Positions 48,645-60,903 of a DNA stretch of 64,000 nucleotides are shown here, piece by piece. Under the pieces are notes generated by a model. That model did no database searches, was not told the origin of the DNA, and was given only the letters and a program-made list of their open reading frames with translations. Source of the stretch: Acanthopleura granulata (Eukaryota > Mollusca > Polyplacophora > Chitonida > Chitonidae); assembly GCA_016165875.1 (NCBI GenBank), contig JABBOT010000010.1, positions 15,153,357 to 15,217,356 on the forward strand, written 5' to 3'. Both the position numbers and the translations under genes were made by a program. Within the stretch, counting starts at the first letter, position 1; every line of letters begins with the position of its first letter.

Positions 48645-48862
48645 GATCGCGGCGCAATGACCCAGTGCCTCTCGCCAATGCGGTTGCTGTCAGTCCAAGC
48701 CCCGGTCATGCTGGCTTCCTCTCCGGCTGTACGTGGTAAGGTCCGGCAGCAACCTGCGGATGGTCATGGGTTTCCCCTGGGCTCTGCCCGGTTTCCTCCC
48801 GCCTTAATGTCTGTCGACGTCGTATAAGTGAAATATCCTTGGGTGGGGCGTAAAAAAAAAAA
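48645..48862 (+). mobile_element. tRNA-derived SINE (right arm of an inverted pair)
   Basis: Sense orientation: GCGCAATGACCCAGTGCCTC, TCGCCAATGCGGTTGCTGT, CATGCTGGCTTCCTCTCCGG, GGTCCGGCAGCAACCTGCGG, GTATAAGTGAAATATCCTTG, GGGGCGTAAAA and an A-run. Only the distal tRNA head is incomplete. Confidence 0.88.
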
Positions 48863-49059
48863 ACAATCATATATTAAAATGAATCAAATATTCTACAGCT
48901 AGTGCTGCAAGGGATTTTTTTTTACGTATAATTTTTGTCGAGCTTTCCAGGATTCCTTGCGTAATCTGAAAACCTGAACTGGCTTACAAGAATGTACAAA
49001 TCTGCATGGTTGTCAACGATTAGATTCGTTGAATTCGTCTAGTTTCGTGTATGGGCTGC

Positions 49060-49175
49060 GCCTCCAATCTCGGGAGACACATGATGTGGGCCGGCCCCGT
49101 CGTGTTAGTGAAATACTCTTGAGTACGGCGTAAAGTCAATCCAATAAATCAATTAAATAAATAAATAAATAAAAA
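49060..49175 (+). mobile_element. SINE 3' fragment
   Basis: Ends in GTTAGTGAAATACTCTTGAG, TACGGCGTAAAGTCAATCC and an (AATA)n tail. Everything upstream of the last third of the SINE is missing. A further tail-only piece in the opposite orientation lies at about 49222-49252. Confidence 0.7.
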
Positions 49176-49244
49176 TGATAGGATTTGTGTAGGTCTGTAA
49201 ACAAAAATATTTAATTTATTAATAGATTAATTTATTTGATTGGA

Positions 49245-49675
49245 GTTTTACCCTGCAATGTAATAAATATATCGGTGTTACGTAATATCACCGCGTAATG
49301 TAATAAAATTTGCCGAGTTATGTAATAAAACCAGTTCCAGGGTATTGTAATAAAAGTTTCAGAGTGATGTAACAAAATGCATAACAACAGGTATATGCAT
49401 TACTCTGTGCTCCTTCAAGTATCTGAGGAAATCTGAGTGTCTCTGAGAGTCATTTCGAATAGAACACACGGCAGTGTCCGACCGCACCCCAGACCATCGC
49501 TTTCGCATCAAAAGCAATCGTTTTCAACACAACTTTAGTCTTATCTCCGATAGGCTCTTAGTTACTGTACTTTACGTGGCGATATTACATAACAAGGAAA
49601 TTATTATAGCATTATATGGTGGGTATAACATTACTCGCGCATTATAACATAACACATTGTAAAACACCCCTCTGT
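49245..49675. mobile_element. Possible inverted-repeat element containing GTTAYGTAAT motifs
   Basis: The left part (49245-49380) has repeated TAATGTAATAAA-type motifs; the right part (49565-49670) has their reverse complements (GGCGATATTACATAACAAGG, TATAACATTACTCGCGCATT). The ends can be paired as GGAGTTTTACCCTGCAATG versus the complement GGTGTTTTACAATGTG. Coherent with a degenerate MITE or fold-back sequence; boundaries are approximate and it may partly reflect AT-rich low complexity. Confidence 0.5.
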
Positions 49676-49769
49676 TCTGAGTTGTTCACAAATTTCTGGG
49701 ACTGATTTTTAACCATTCATTTTCGCAGTTTGGCGTTCTGGACTAACTCACTTAAGCACTTCGCTGATC

Positions 49770-49950
49770 AGACATACAAAAGTTTTTGAAAATTGAAAGT
49801 TTTTGCATTTGAGGTATTCTAACTGAGGACCGTTGTTTGTGACAGTATTGTTGGGGAATCCATCACATGCCACCAAAACTCTCTTCAAGAAGTCAATAAT
49901 AACTTCATTTGTCACTGTAGGACTTCGAACCATTTGTTATACTAGTTAAA
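49770..49950 (-). pseudogene. Relic of a Ty3/gypsy-type integrase core
   Basis: The minus strand encodes a short stretch resembling the retroelement integrase core: VIIDFLKRVLVACDGFP followed by NTVTNNGPQ, where functional elements have a GIP...SDNGPQF motif with a catalytic Asp. Here that Asp position reads Asn. Just upstream, KWFEVLQ (similar to the usual SKWPEV) is in another frame, so a frameshift separates the pieces. No protease, reverse transcriptase or LTR was found nearby. It is a dead fragment of transposon origin. Confidence 0.6.
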
Positions 49951-51504
49951 GACTGTTACGGCAAAATTTGTATCATGTGATGCATACGGACCAACGATGC
50001 GAGTGCCTGATTTTGACGTATGAGCATTACGTGACGTGAACTGGCTGGATGTGATGCGCTATTGTGACGGATACATGCAACTGTTTTGACATGTAGTTAA
50101 CATGCTTGAAAGCTAGGTATGGCATCATATTCTTGGTTCCCTATACCAGGTTTCGAACATAATTGAGGCCAGCACAGTTTTGAGTGTTATATTCCCAGCT
50201 GTAGAGCATGTGCCGTTGTTGTCACCTGGAAATCATGGCTTAACGTATTTGGGGCCGAGGTTGATAGACCATATACCAGGGGATAGCGATATCTGGAACA
50301 GGTCTACCGCTATGGCTTTAGCAGGCAAATGGTACCCGATCAATACCCAGTCTGGATCATACCTGGCATCTCCTTGATTGATAGTGCCTACATGTATACT
50401 ATGCCAGAAGGCAGCCAAACCTTGCCGGAATTTACTTAAAGGAAAGCCGGGAAATGCACATGCACAATGATGCCAAACCTGGCACCTTCTTAGCTAATAG
50501 TGCCAGACTCTTTCAGGATGAGGCCAGGTCTGGGACAGATGAACAACGCCAGGTGAGTTAAGTATTACATGTATTTGAATGACGACGGTATATGATGACC
50601 CACTTCCCGAAAGATTATTTCTTTGATCTGTCTTCTATAAGGGAATGACATCTCGCCTAGAGCTTTTAAGAAATCACAGGCTACATGTGTCGCAACTTTG
50701 TGAGCAGCTTTTAATATATGAACTGGTATTATTTAAAGACGTTCAATAAGACTGTCACATTCTGAAAGCCTAACTAAAAGCCTATCTGAAAGAAAACTTT
50801 GAGATTCTTTAAGAATGCATAAGATAACACTGACCATCAGATCTACGCAGGAACACGAAGCCTTTCATCTGAACGCCATAACCATTAATGCTATCACCTG
50901 CCTATGATTTACAATCTTCAGTATTAGTATGGGACAGATGTCTGCATTCCGTCATGCGTCTGGCTTTCAAGCCCTCATTGCGTCTCAGCCACCAATGTTC
51001 TCATTCCTCTCTCTCAGTATGTCACAGATGAACTTTGTGTGTGTGTATGGAGGGGGTGTGACAGGCAAAAGTACATCATGACACAGTTTCTGCCGAATCT
51101 GCGCAGTGTGGTAAAAGACGCATCCAAGCCTAAGAGAATTCATGTACCTGTATACATATTTAGAAGAACAAGTAAGGCGGTTAGCTTATTCAGAATGTTC
51201 TCGCCTTTCTTTTCGATGCTATAAATCGAAAGTAGTTTTATTTTTTAACTACAACCTGAAAGTTTAAAAGGGATCTGGTTGTTGCGCAAAGTGAAATTGC
51301 AAGATCATACTGTACAGAGAGGCCTCAGGAGCGGTGGTGGTGGTTAAAATTCTATTTAGCATTCTCAAAGTGTTGTGAAAGCAGTACGTGCTTCGTGTTG
51401 ATTTGAGCAATAACAAATTAGCTGGCTCAATACCTACACCAGAGCAGACATAATTTCGTTGAATATGGTCATACAAGTCATACCAAAATTCAAGACTTGG
51501 CCTG

Positions 51505-51738
51505 TAAGTTATTTATTCATTTATTTATTTGATAGGTGTTTTACGCCGTACTCAAGAATATTTCGCTCATACGAAGGCCGCCATCATTATGGTGGGAGAA
51601 AACAGGGCAGAGCCCGGTGGAAACCAACGACCATCTGTAGGTTGCTGGCAGACCTTCCCACGTCCGGAGGAAGCCAGTATGAGCTGGTCTTGAACTCATA
51701 GCGACCGCACTGGTGAGTGGCTTCTGGGTCATTTGGTA
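51505..51738 (-). mobile_element. tRNA-derived SINE, head-truncated
   Basis: TTTATTTATTTGATAGGTG, TTACGCCGTACTCAAGAATA, GGCAGAGCCCGGTGG, GGTTGCTGGCAGACCTTCCC, TGGTCTTGAACTCATAGCGA, TGGGTCATT; it stops before the GCGCTAGCGCGC part of the tRNA head. Confidence 0.85.
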
Positions 51739-54700
51739 AAGTTTTAAATACTAAGTTTTAAATAAATTTACTGCAGCCTTTTGAAGAAAAATCTGGAAAA
51801 ATGTTCAAGTCCGTACAGGGTTCCAAAACTTGAGCTTATCTGTAATTACACCACCTTATAATCGGGCTCGGAAGTGGCTAACAAAATCTCTACTTACAAT
51901 CAGCAATATACAAGGAAACCCGACTCATTTTATTGTTGCTGTTAACTTTACGGTACCGTAACCAAGTTTTGAAAACAAGTCAGGAAACCTGTTGAAGTCC
52001 AAAATGGCAAACACAATATTTGGAAATTGAGGAAGCCGACCAAAAAAAGATCTTGATCTTGAAATCACCAAGGTAAAGTAAATCTTCCCCAGCACAGAAT
52101 TGTGGAGTAGGCTAAGATCTGCGGCCAAATCATGCCTCGCAGACAAACTTCCATCAAGTGACATATATATATATGTGTGTGCCATGGGATAATGTAGTTT
52201 GAACTAAACTGATTTGTACATGTAAGTGCAGGGTTATTTTTTCTTTTGGTTTTGTTACCTACCATTTCAGTAAAGCCATCACAATACAACACTTCCTCTT
52301 TCTGGTGTTGGTGGTGGTAGTAATATTTTCCGTTCCCTGAGGGATCGACACGATTGCATGAACAATAATTTGGGACTATTGGGCAAAAAAAAAAAATCTA
52401 CTGCATGTAATTGTTCAACCTCTTAGATGTCCTTCCCATTACTGACACCGGAGGCAAAATTCAAAACAAATACCAAAACAGCAGGTGGTCGGATGAGTCT
52501 CCGCCAAGGGGGCTCAAAACGAAAGTAATGAATCCTTCGTATGTACACTCTAGAGAAAGGGAGTGCAGTCCACAGCGGATAGTACAGTACATTATGGAGC
52601 CTCATCAAATAAGCAAACTGGCAATAAAAGTCGACTTTTACAACGGAAAAATACTTAAATCAGCAGATTCGAAAGATTTCCTCGCCCTGTCTTAATGTCT
52701 AACACACCACAGATACGGTAACTAGCTGGTCTTGTGCTAAAATATTCGACGAGGTTAGTCTACACAGCCAGTTCAGAGGATCCTTTAAATAACCAAGGAT
52801 CTTTACATGAATGTCATTCAAGATTAAACAATGATGTATTTCGATATGTTTAGTCTAGGGCGGTTTTCACTGCCATAGTGTTTCTATTATTTCTTGAAAA
52901 CTTTCATGTTTCCAATGCAATTATGATATAGACTTGGTTCAGTTCAAATCTATATGACCAACATCTGACAATAATAATAGCTTGGAACACATCAGATACC
53001 GTGAGCGTAATAAATTGCCACAGACTTGGCGGCGCGTCATATGATGTCTTTCGTTTGCAGCCATCTGACTGTAAAGTGCGTGAGGCATAACGGGTTAACG
53101 TGTAAATTTGCCGATCTGACCGTGTAAGGACTGCACTCCCCTTTATCTGCATACATATGAAGAAAGCCATTATTTCTTTTCCCAGCCTACTTGGTCTCCG
53201 CTGTGTTTGACTGGTCGCACAAACTATGTTGGAACTTCATAAGCCGCCTAGAGCTGCGCGGACATTTGCGATTTGCACACCAATAGATCTCAGCTTTCGT
53301 TTATGTTGCAACACTCAGTCGTCTGAGTTGGCCTGCAGCCCGATGACCTCCCTCCCCCAAACTACACATAATGAATGCTACTCTTAAGATCATTAAGGCC
53401 AACACTGACCAGGTGACAAGAATACGACGAGTGTGTGTACTGCATGAAAACGGCTTTTCTTCTTCTTCAACGAAAATAAACCTTCAAAGCTGATCCTAAT
53501 TTCGGTAAATCGGAGCAATTACCCGCAATAAACTTTCTTTTTAATGTTCACCTTGGCGAGTTACTGGAAATGCCGACATATTGTATCATGGGGTAAAAGA
53601 GTGCCAGCAGATATGACACAAATGATACTGTCAAAAAGTGAGTCATATTGCACTACTTATTTGTGCTGTGCTACACAATGACAATACTCTTACGGGGCTT
53701 ACATGCCCAAACAGATGAACACATTTCAGAGATGTTAAAACAGGCCGCGGCAGTAAACCCTAATCTAGGACACACTTCGGTAAATCGGTGACAATTTTCA
53801 CGGCTTCCGAAATGCCCTCATAGGACTCTTCGCTACCAGTTCCCCAAAATCGTATGTGATTCTTAAAAAGGTTAAACAATCTACGAAAGGCAAATTATTT
53901 CTCCTCCCAAAATAGAAGTCACGTTGAAAATCAAATTCTTCTGTTTAGGACGAGTTGTTTTAATCTTTTGGGAAGGAAAAGGATGGCCCAGAGACCTCAG
54001 TTTTGTGCTAATGAAAATCCTAGATGTAAGTTTCTCAAAAACTATACTAGGTATACATTGACTCCTGAAGTGTAAGAACAATAACAATATCAGTTTTAGT
54101 ATGTTTCTACATTGTACACGAATTGCTGTTAAATCAGTGAGAGTTTGTATTCCGTGGTAGTTGAATTTCGTGACAGTTTGTATTCCGTGACGGTATGCCG
54201 TGATATACATTTTGTGAAATTTTACATTCCACATGGATTAATCACTAAATTGCTTATGTGTTTATTGTCCAATATTTTCAGTGGCGTTTTTGATCTTTCA
54301 TCAAGGCATGTGGCATATACATGCATTTGAATAGAAATCAGATACATTGAAGTATATATTAGAATAATCAAGTTGAGGTCAGTTTACAGCTGGAAGTCCT
54401 AAACAGTAGGCGGAAAATATGAAATCTGCGCAAAAATCTGTTTGATATTTCGAGAATTGCAAGTCAGTAATAAGTCTTTGGAGAAGAAATACAAATAATG
54501 ATACACCCTTGTTCTATTTGATCTATACGCTGTAAAATGTAACTATTCAGTTGGGGTTTTCACACGAATCCAGAAATATTTCACCGGTTTAATGAAACTA
54601 TCGGTGAAAGAAACCAAACGCAGAAACCAGACATTTCAGACATTTCCCCGTATACATGTATCCAACTTAGGGGTTTGATTCCTTCCTACATCTTTGCCTT

Positions 54701-54769
54701 GTAAAATAAAATTGTAAGTAGTAAACCCACCAATCATATCATACCCTGATCATTAATTTTATTTTTCAG

Positions 54770-57479
54770 GTGCTGCTGTCACTGACCCAAAACGTAAGGA
54801 CTTCTTCATTATTCTCGTGAGATTTTTAATGTGCTTGATTTTTCTTCTGTTTACATCAAATAGTTGGTTTTTTTGCGTTGTGCACAGAATGATATTCCAC
54901 CCTCCTCATACCAAAGTCGCAAAAATGTCCCGATTCGAAAGTGTTATCAACACACTTTCTGCATGTCGCTGCGGCCTTACGTCAGGTACAGACATGTAGC
55001 GAAGGGCGGTGGTTTCTTCCGGGACTCCCATAAATACGACCGTGTATACGCTATTGTAATATTCGGCGTATAACTACAATTAACTGAATAAATAAAACAA
55101 ACTGAATTCCATGTACTAGTAGTAATTAATGATCCTCCACTGGACACTGGAATTACCCCGTAATTCCAATATGCGAGACTCGGTTGTATTGGTTTAGGAA
55201 AACAACCACATGAAAGAAACTTCGTTCACCTCACTCGGCTGAAATTAAGGTCTATTCCGACTTTCTCGACTTGTTTTATTATTCGCCTTCTCCGTTCTTA
55301 GCATGTCCAAAAGATGAACCGGAAATGACGTGCGACGCGGACCCCTGTGAGATTTGGATAAGATGCGGATTTGCTAAGTCTAGCATTAATAGGCTAAGCA
55401 GTTTTTGAAAATTACTATTGTAAAGGATAATGTTTTGCTGCCTTACTGACGGTTAAAATGTGTATTTTGTTTTAGAATTTGGGCGAAGCGTTGAGAGGGA
55501 GCGCTTCGGGACACAGAACACAGAAGAAACTGTGGTTATAGAAACCCATTTCAGATTTGCAAGGTGAAAACGAAGAAAGATTAAAAATGTTCATGTTGGT
55601 ATTCCATTTAGATACATTCTTTGGGAATTAGGGCCTACTAACATGCTTCAGGCTTACGACTATGACTACAGGTTATATACATTGTATAAGACAAACTAAA
55701 GAAATAATTAGGTAAATAATGAAAAAAATAAACAATGCGTTACATCGCTGAGGAAAGTTGTGTAGGCCGTAATATGGACTGGTATTGACACTGGGACCCT
55801 AATAGAGTATTGTGAACGTGGTAAAGTTAATCAAGTTATGAATCCACAGGGTTGATTTTCACGTTGCTGATTTCAGTCCATATAAATGTGGCGGGTGTTT
55901 CGCACATTACTGCCCAGACGGTCAAAGAGTTAACTGTGATGGTAAGTAGGCCCATTGAACATTGATCCGAAAGAGAAGAATTGGTGTGGAGGGGTTTGGT
56001 GTTGGGCAGATTATCTTATTCTGCAATAAACCAGCTAAGCGTAAAACAGTGGTCTTAGATAGGATGACGACTTTATAGGTCTGGCTTCTTAGTCCCGGGT
56101 TGTTTCTCCGTAAGTCATAGGCTTTAATCTCTTTCAGCCATGTCCATCGCCTTGTGTGGCTCTGATAAATTATTTGACAGGTATCACTGTGTGAAAGACT
56201 TTTACTCTTATTATACACAATACATATGTCGAACGACATATTTCGCTTCTGGAGCATAATTTAAACTGTTTTCAAAGAATGAAGCACGAAATTAATTGTA
56301 TTTTTCTAAGATAGTACCAGGCATGATTTTGACGTTTTCCGTTTTCACGATATGAATGGGTTTTGCAGTGTGTCTGCAGGGAGGGGAACCCTCAAATTGC
56401 GACTTGATTAACAACTGCGATTCGGTGAATCCTTCATCTGGACAAATCTGTGTGTGAGTAAACAACCTGAATATCAACCACAAAATTCCTCCCTATCACG
56501 GCTATAATTTTATAGAATAAAATAGCGATCATATATTTATTTACTTATTTCATTGGTGTTTTGTGCCGTACTCAAGAGCATTTTTCTTGTACGACGGTGG
56601 CCAGCGTTTTCGTTGGAGGAAACCGGGCAGAGCCCGGAGAAACCTACGGCCATGATCATAAAGTTGAAAAAGGAAAGGATTATTTTAAATATTCACCTGC
56701 TCCAGCCCCGACTACTGCTGTGGATGCTCTGCACGTATTGTTGATCGTAAGTTATTCCGTCTTCACTGAAAACAATTACTCGTGAATGTAATAAAATTGG
56801 TAATTATTCATTCATCAACTAAACCATTTTACTACAGAAGCTGGAGCCGATTCCAAAAATATGGTTTTGACTTCAGCTTTTTAAACCTAAGCACAGTTTA
56901 TGGCATTGGGAATTCAAATGTCGATATGTCAATATGTGTCTTCACATAACACATTTCAAGGGGTCCCAATTTTTACTTTTACTATCCAAAAACAAACTCT
57001 TGAATGACATCAATTGGCTTAATGCCAATTTGGCTTTGTGGAAATGGTTCGATTTTAATTCGTCATGTTGGCCTGTTAATTATTGCTGTGTCAATCGTAA
57101 TATCAACGCCAGTTTGTAATGGGGATAAATAAAGCTATGGTAGTAGAGTAATTTGGACGTTTTGGAGAATCGTGGCCTTTTGACTGATTTTATTGATTTA
57201 CTCACTTTTGCTGATCGTGCAATATAAAGAACGTAAGCCATTCCTTGCTGCGTTTCAAAGTTTCGGCTGTACACATGCAAAATGATACTTTTAGTGGTGT
57301 CTCAGTCATAAGTCGTTTATGTTAAGATGTATAAAGATGTCTGGTGTCTTAATAACTTACAACGGCTACACAATGATCAGTTAACTTTGATTCTTGTCTT
57401 TTTTAATGACCAGTGTGCCCCAAGGATGTCTGTTCGACCCGTGTGTCAACTTGATCTGTGCGGAAGGCAGTCAGTGTGT
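54770..57479 (+). CDS. Cysteine-rich modular protein, partial exon set
   Basis: Supported exons: 54770-54793 (24-nt microexon coding AAVTDPK), an exon starting 55302 (coding PCPKDEPEMTCDADPCEIW; its 3' end is unclear), 55877-55941 (PYKCGGCFAHYCPDGQRVNC), 56369-56453 (CLQGGEPSNCDLINNCDS...) and 57414-57479 (VPQGCLFDPCVNLICAEG). Phases join for 54770 to 55302, 55877 to 56369, and 56369 to 57414. The DPCxxxxC and YxCGGCxAxF patterns are those of small disulphide modules common in lophotrochozoan secreted and matrix proteins (inference from memory; no Pfam name claimed). A link between the 55302 exon and 55877 is missing: either a GC donor near 55375, or an intermediate exon at about 55483-55565 reading into FRFA. 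No signal-peptide exon or stop codon was located. The gene may continue to the right or be decayed. Confidence 0.6.
56530..56655 (-). mobile_element. SINE 3' half
   Basis: TATTTATTTACTTATTTCATTGG, then GTGCCGTACTCAAGAGCATT, TGTACGACGGTGGCCAGCG, GGAAACCGGGCAGAGCCCGG, then an abrupt end. It sits in the intron between cysteine-module exons 56453 and 57414. Confidence 0.8.
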
Positions 57480-57720
57480 GTAAGTAGATGTTACAAACTG
57501 TTTTACCACCTCCACAAAGAGATTTCGAAAGTTCGTTAGAGTTGAGAAGGGGGTTCGGACACTCGATCTCACTGGTCAAATGCGCATGGCCTAAGATTAC
57601 TCTGTCCATTCATGCGCAGCTGGAACGTCTGTGAGAATTCAGGCGGGTACTGTGTTTTTTTTTGGTGTAACTACAACATAGCACTAGGCTAACTGAAGTC
57701 CGTCGTTAGTCTTTTTGTGT

Positions 57721-57777
57721 TCATGATCATGACAATCGTCTGCGCATGATCATGACAAACGTCTGCGCATGATTTTC
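57721..57777. repeat. 24-bp direct repeat
   Basis: Two to three copies of a unit containing CATGATCATGACAA and CGTCTGCGCATG. It is palindromic at ATGATCAT. Confidence 0.7.
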
Positions 57778-58469
57778 GGACGTGAAAATACTTACAGCAA
57801 CATTGGATAATGGCTTTGAATACTACTTTCTGGACACATACACGTAGGTTTAACTAAAGTCTTTCTTTATTAGTGTGAAAAAGTCGGCGGGACGACGTTT
57901 CCAACAGTTACGTTTATACAGGGTGGTCTATAGGGTAATACAGCATAGTATGAGCATAAGTGATCTACTAATTTGATACAAGTGCCTATGATCCACGCTG
58001 ATTCCACTCGCCATTGTACAGGAAGAAAAGGATGCTTTCTAAAGCATTTGCTATTCATGATAGCAAACATGAATTTCGTAGCTGACATCTAATTTCTCCT
58101 TAGTTCTCATGGTGACCTACATGTACCTTGCCTTTGTTTTGCAACATGTCTATTTCGGTAAAGACTGTTGTTTTAAATATAATTTATTGGTGACGCAAGT
58201 GAACAGTTTTTACTTAATTCAGTTTTAATCAAAACAACAAATATTTGCATCTGAGTGATGATGGGGACCGGAACTATATGGAGCAAGACGAATATAACAG
58301 TTTGAAACCATCGAGATCTATATGAGGTAAAATTTCATGGAAAATCGAAGGGCCGACAACATTGTTATCCGTATTGGGTAAATAAGGGTATGTAAGAACA
58401 GTGATCCGTGCATACCCCAGCGGTACATAAGCAATCTAGCCCTTTGGAACTAGAGTTCACTTGACTCTC

Positions 58470-58618
58470 CATGCGATCACTTAAATGTCAAAAAAAAAAA
58501 CAAAAAGAAAAAACAAAAAAAAAACAGGTGATTAAACAGAATAAAACTCTTCATGAGATCACTTAAATGTAAAAAAAAAAACACACAAAAAAGGTGATTA
58601 AACAGAATAAAATATATC
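58470..58618. repeat. Tandem duplication with A-rich cores
   Basis: Two copies of GATCACTTAAATGT, an A-rich tract (A/C interrupted), then GGTGATTAAACAGAATAAAA. The copies differ mainly in the length of the A-rich tract. Confidence 0.8.
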
Positions 58619-60822
58619 GCCATGATATAACTGCCATGATAACCCAAGTTAAAGGGATAGCTAGCCATGGTAGTTACAATCAACTTAATCTTTGACTGCT
58701 TTTTTTAACAGGGGCCTGTCATTAAATTATCTTGAAGTTGTATCTGTATAGACTCGCACGACCATAGCTTCATACACAGAGGGTGTGGATTCACTGAATT
58801 AGTGATCGATCGATGGATTGATTGATTCATTGATAGATTGATTCAGAGGTGTATAGCGAGATTGTAAAACAGTTTTACAATCAGGCTTATTGGTGCAGGA
58901 AACCGGAGTGCACGGAGTAAACCGATAGCCTTTGCCAGGTACGGGACTATTCTCCTGACTTAGAGCCGCAGGGGTCGTAGGTTTTCCATAAGATCCAAAT
59001 TGAGATAACCAAATCGTGTCGATCTGTGTCGATCTGTGTAGATCCTAATTTCCATGTAACTGGTAATAGCTCTTTCAGCTTTTTAAAAACCCGCGAAGTT
59101 CCCATTTTAATGAGTGCACTAAGCACGTCAAGGCATTGGGGGGAATTCTGATGATGTGTTGGAAAGTTTCCGAAGGCAGCTTCAAAATTATTTACAGTGA
59201 TGTTAAATAACAATCGATAAATAAATCGACGCTAGTTACATTTTTAGTTAAGCAAATGACTTGGCATATTAAAAATAAAGATATCCACTAATGTTTTTGA
59301 ACATTACTTACGGAGTTTTTTCTCATGTCCCATTAACTTTCATTGTTATACACGTTATCTGTTATGACATACAGGGTAACCAGGAAGCCAATTAGCAAGT
59401 CAGTAATTATGCCTCGTTATTATTTCCCAGAAAAGATGTTGCCAAAACAGACTTCATCATAATAATACATAAAGTTCTACATGTATGTTAACGGAAATCT
59501 GTATTCAAAATCAGTCCTTCACAGAAGGCATTTAAAAATTATTTTACGACCAAAATATGTGTAAGGGATTGCCTTGTTCAGACTGTCCCCATGTAGGGCA
59601 AAATTACGGCTCAATAACACTGTGGTTGATGTCCAAAGTGGTCATTGGAACACCACAAACATGAGCCCGGTTGACTATACTGCATGATACTTTGGATGAC
59701 GACGACTGAATGTCGAAGAGATCAACCTTTTCAAACATTTAAGCTTCTTTCCTCTGACTTTGTGATATTCACTGACGTATGACATAGAAACACGGACCAA
59801 ATCTTTCGATGAATACTTAGCGAGCCAACGTGCAAATTTTTGTGCGTTTTAAATAAATTAAAACATTGCAGAGTAATAGCTTAAAATATATACCACAAGC
59901 CTGGTGTTGTGTGATGTTATCTTACTGATATGCACAACCAAATTTTTGACAACTTAATTAACCGATCCACAGTGGAGAGTTACATAAAACCACTCCCGCA
60001 GACCCGTTCATCACAACTACATTAAACAAGGGAGGTGACTTCTCCATTTTTCTCCCTTTTCTGTACGTAGCACTCTGTGAGTTTGTGTTTCGCCACTTGT
60101 TTGAGACGTTCTTTTGGAACTTGTATAGCTCATTGTCTCTTAGAGCGATGACTGCGTACATTTCATCCCGCTTTTCCCTGAAAGTGGTTTTGGTGTAGAT
60201 TTCCCAGGAGTGAAACATTCATCGCTAGCTCATCATCACGGATCCTGAGTAGTTACAGCTTCACGGGCAGTTGAATATCATCGGCGTACCGTGCCCACTG
60301 CTGTTTGTCACTTACAGAACTGTCATTCTTCGATTTGAGAATTCCCAAAGACTGCAGATTCTATATTTATGTGGGCTGACTTGCCTTTTCAAACCAGAAT
60401 ATTCCACAGGGATTTGGACGCTGTCACAAGTAAGAAACAATATATTTTTGTAATTTGCTGTATTGTTTCGTATATTATTTTCAGTTGTACTATTTGTCTA
60501 TTTTTGTTCAAATATATGTATTGAACTTATTCAGGCGTAACTATACAGTCTGTTCCCCTCAGCTGTAAAATACAAGTTGTAACTACAAATCTGCAGACCA
60601 AAATCGCATTCCTGACTGCAAACCACGGCGCCACTTGATTAGAACATTATCTACCCACGAGCAAATTTTCTATTTGACAGAATGTCCCTTTGGGACCGTT
60701 TACATGTACTAAACCTAAGGTACCTGCACTGTGTATTGAAAAAAAAAATTCCAGTTTACCTTTGCTTCAAACATGGAAATTTCTCCATAAAGGCGATGAA
60801 ACAGTCTGTAACATCTACTTAC

Positions 60823-60903
60823 ACACACTGAGTGCCTTCCGGACAGATCAAGTTGACACACGGTCGAACAGACATCCCTGTGAGGCCGAGGCATCGGCAC
60901 ACA
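60823..60903 (-). CDS. Inverted copy of a cysteine-module exon
   Basis: Minus-strand sequence matching the exon 57414-57479 and its downstream intron: about 110 bp of clear similarity, including TCAACTTGATCTGT and the donor GTGTGTAAGTAGATGTTACA. An acceptor-like CTGTCAG precedes it. Relative to the plus copy it has lost one C and gained other bases, net 15 nt longer, so the phase (1 nt in, 2 nt out) is preserved. It reads VCRCLGLTGMSVRPC then VNLICPEGTQCV. This may be an exon of a minus-strand paralogous gene or an inverted segmental duplicate. Confidence 0.6.

Larger units (their letters stand above)
47317..54769. other. Repeat-rich region without a recognisable gene
   Basis: Upstream of the phosphatase gene. 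It holds an inverted SINE pair, SINE fragments, an inverted-repeat element, an integrase relic and a further SINE, separated by AT-rich unique DNA. Open stretches such as 52411-52695 have no family motif and no clear splice context. I see no gene here. Confidence 0.5.

Noticed and set aside
52411..52695. 94-residue frame
   Set aside because: Looks like ordinary sequence without family similarity that I can name; no supporting exons or signals.
54817..54999. Hydrophobic 60-residue frame as a signal-peptide exon
   Set aside because: T-rich intronic sequence between two well-phased exons, with no donor joining it to the cysteine modules.
58803..58970. Possible second SINE family (GGAAACCGGAGTGCACGGAG)
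   Set aside because: Only one copy in the window and no clear boundaries, so it is not called.
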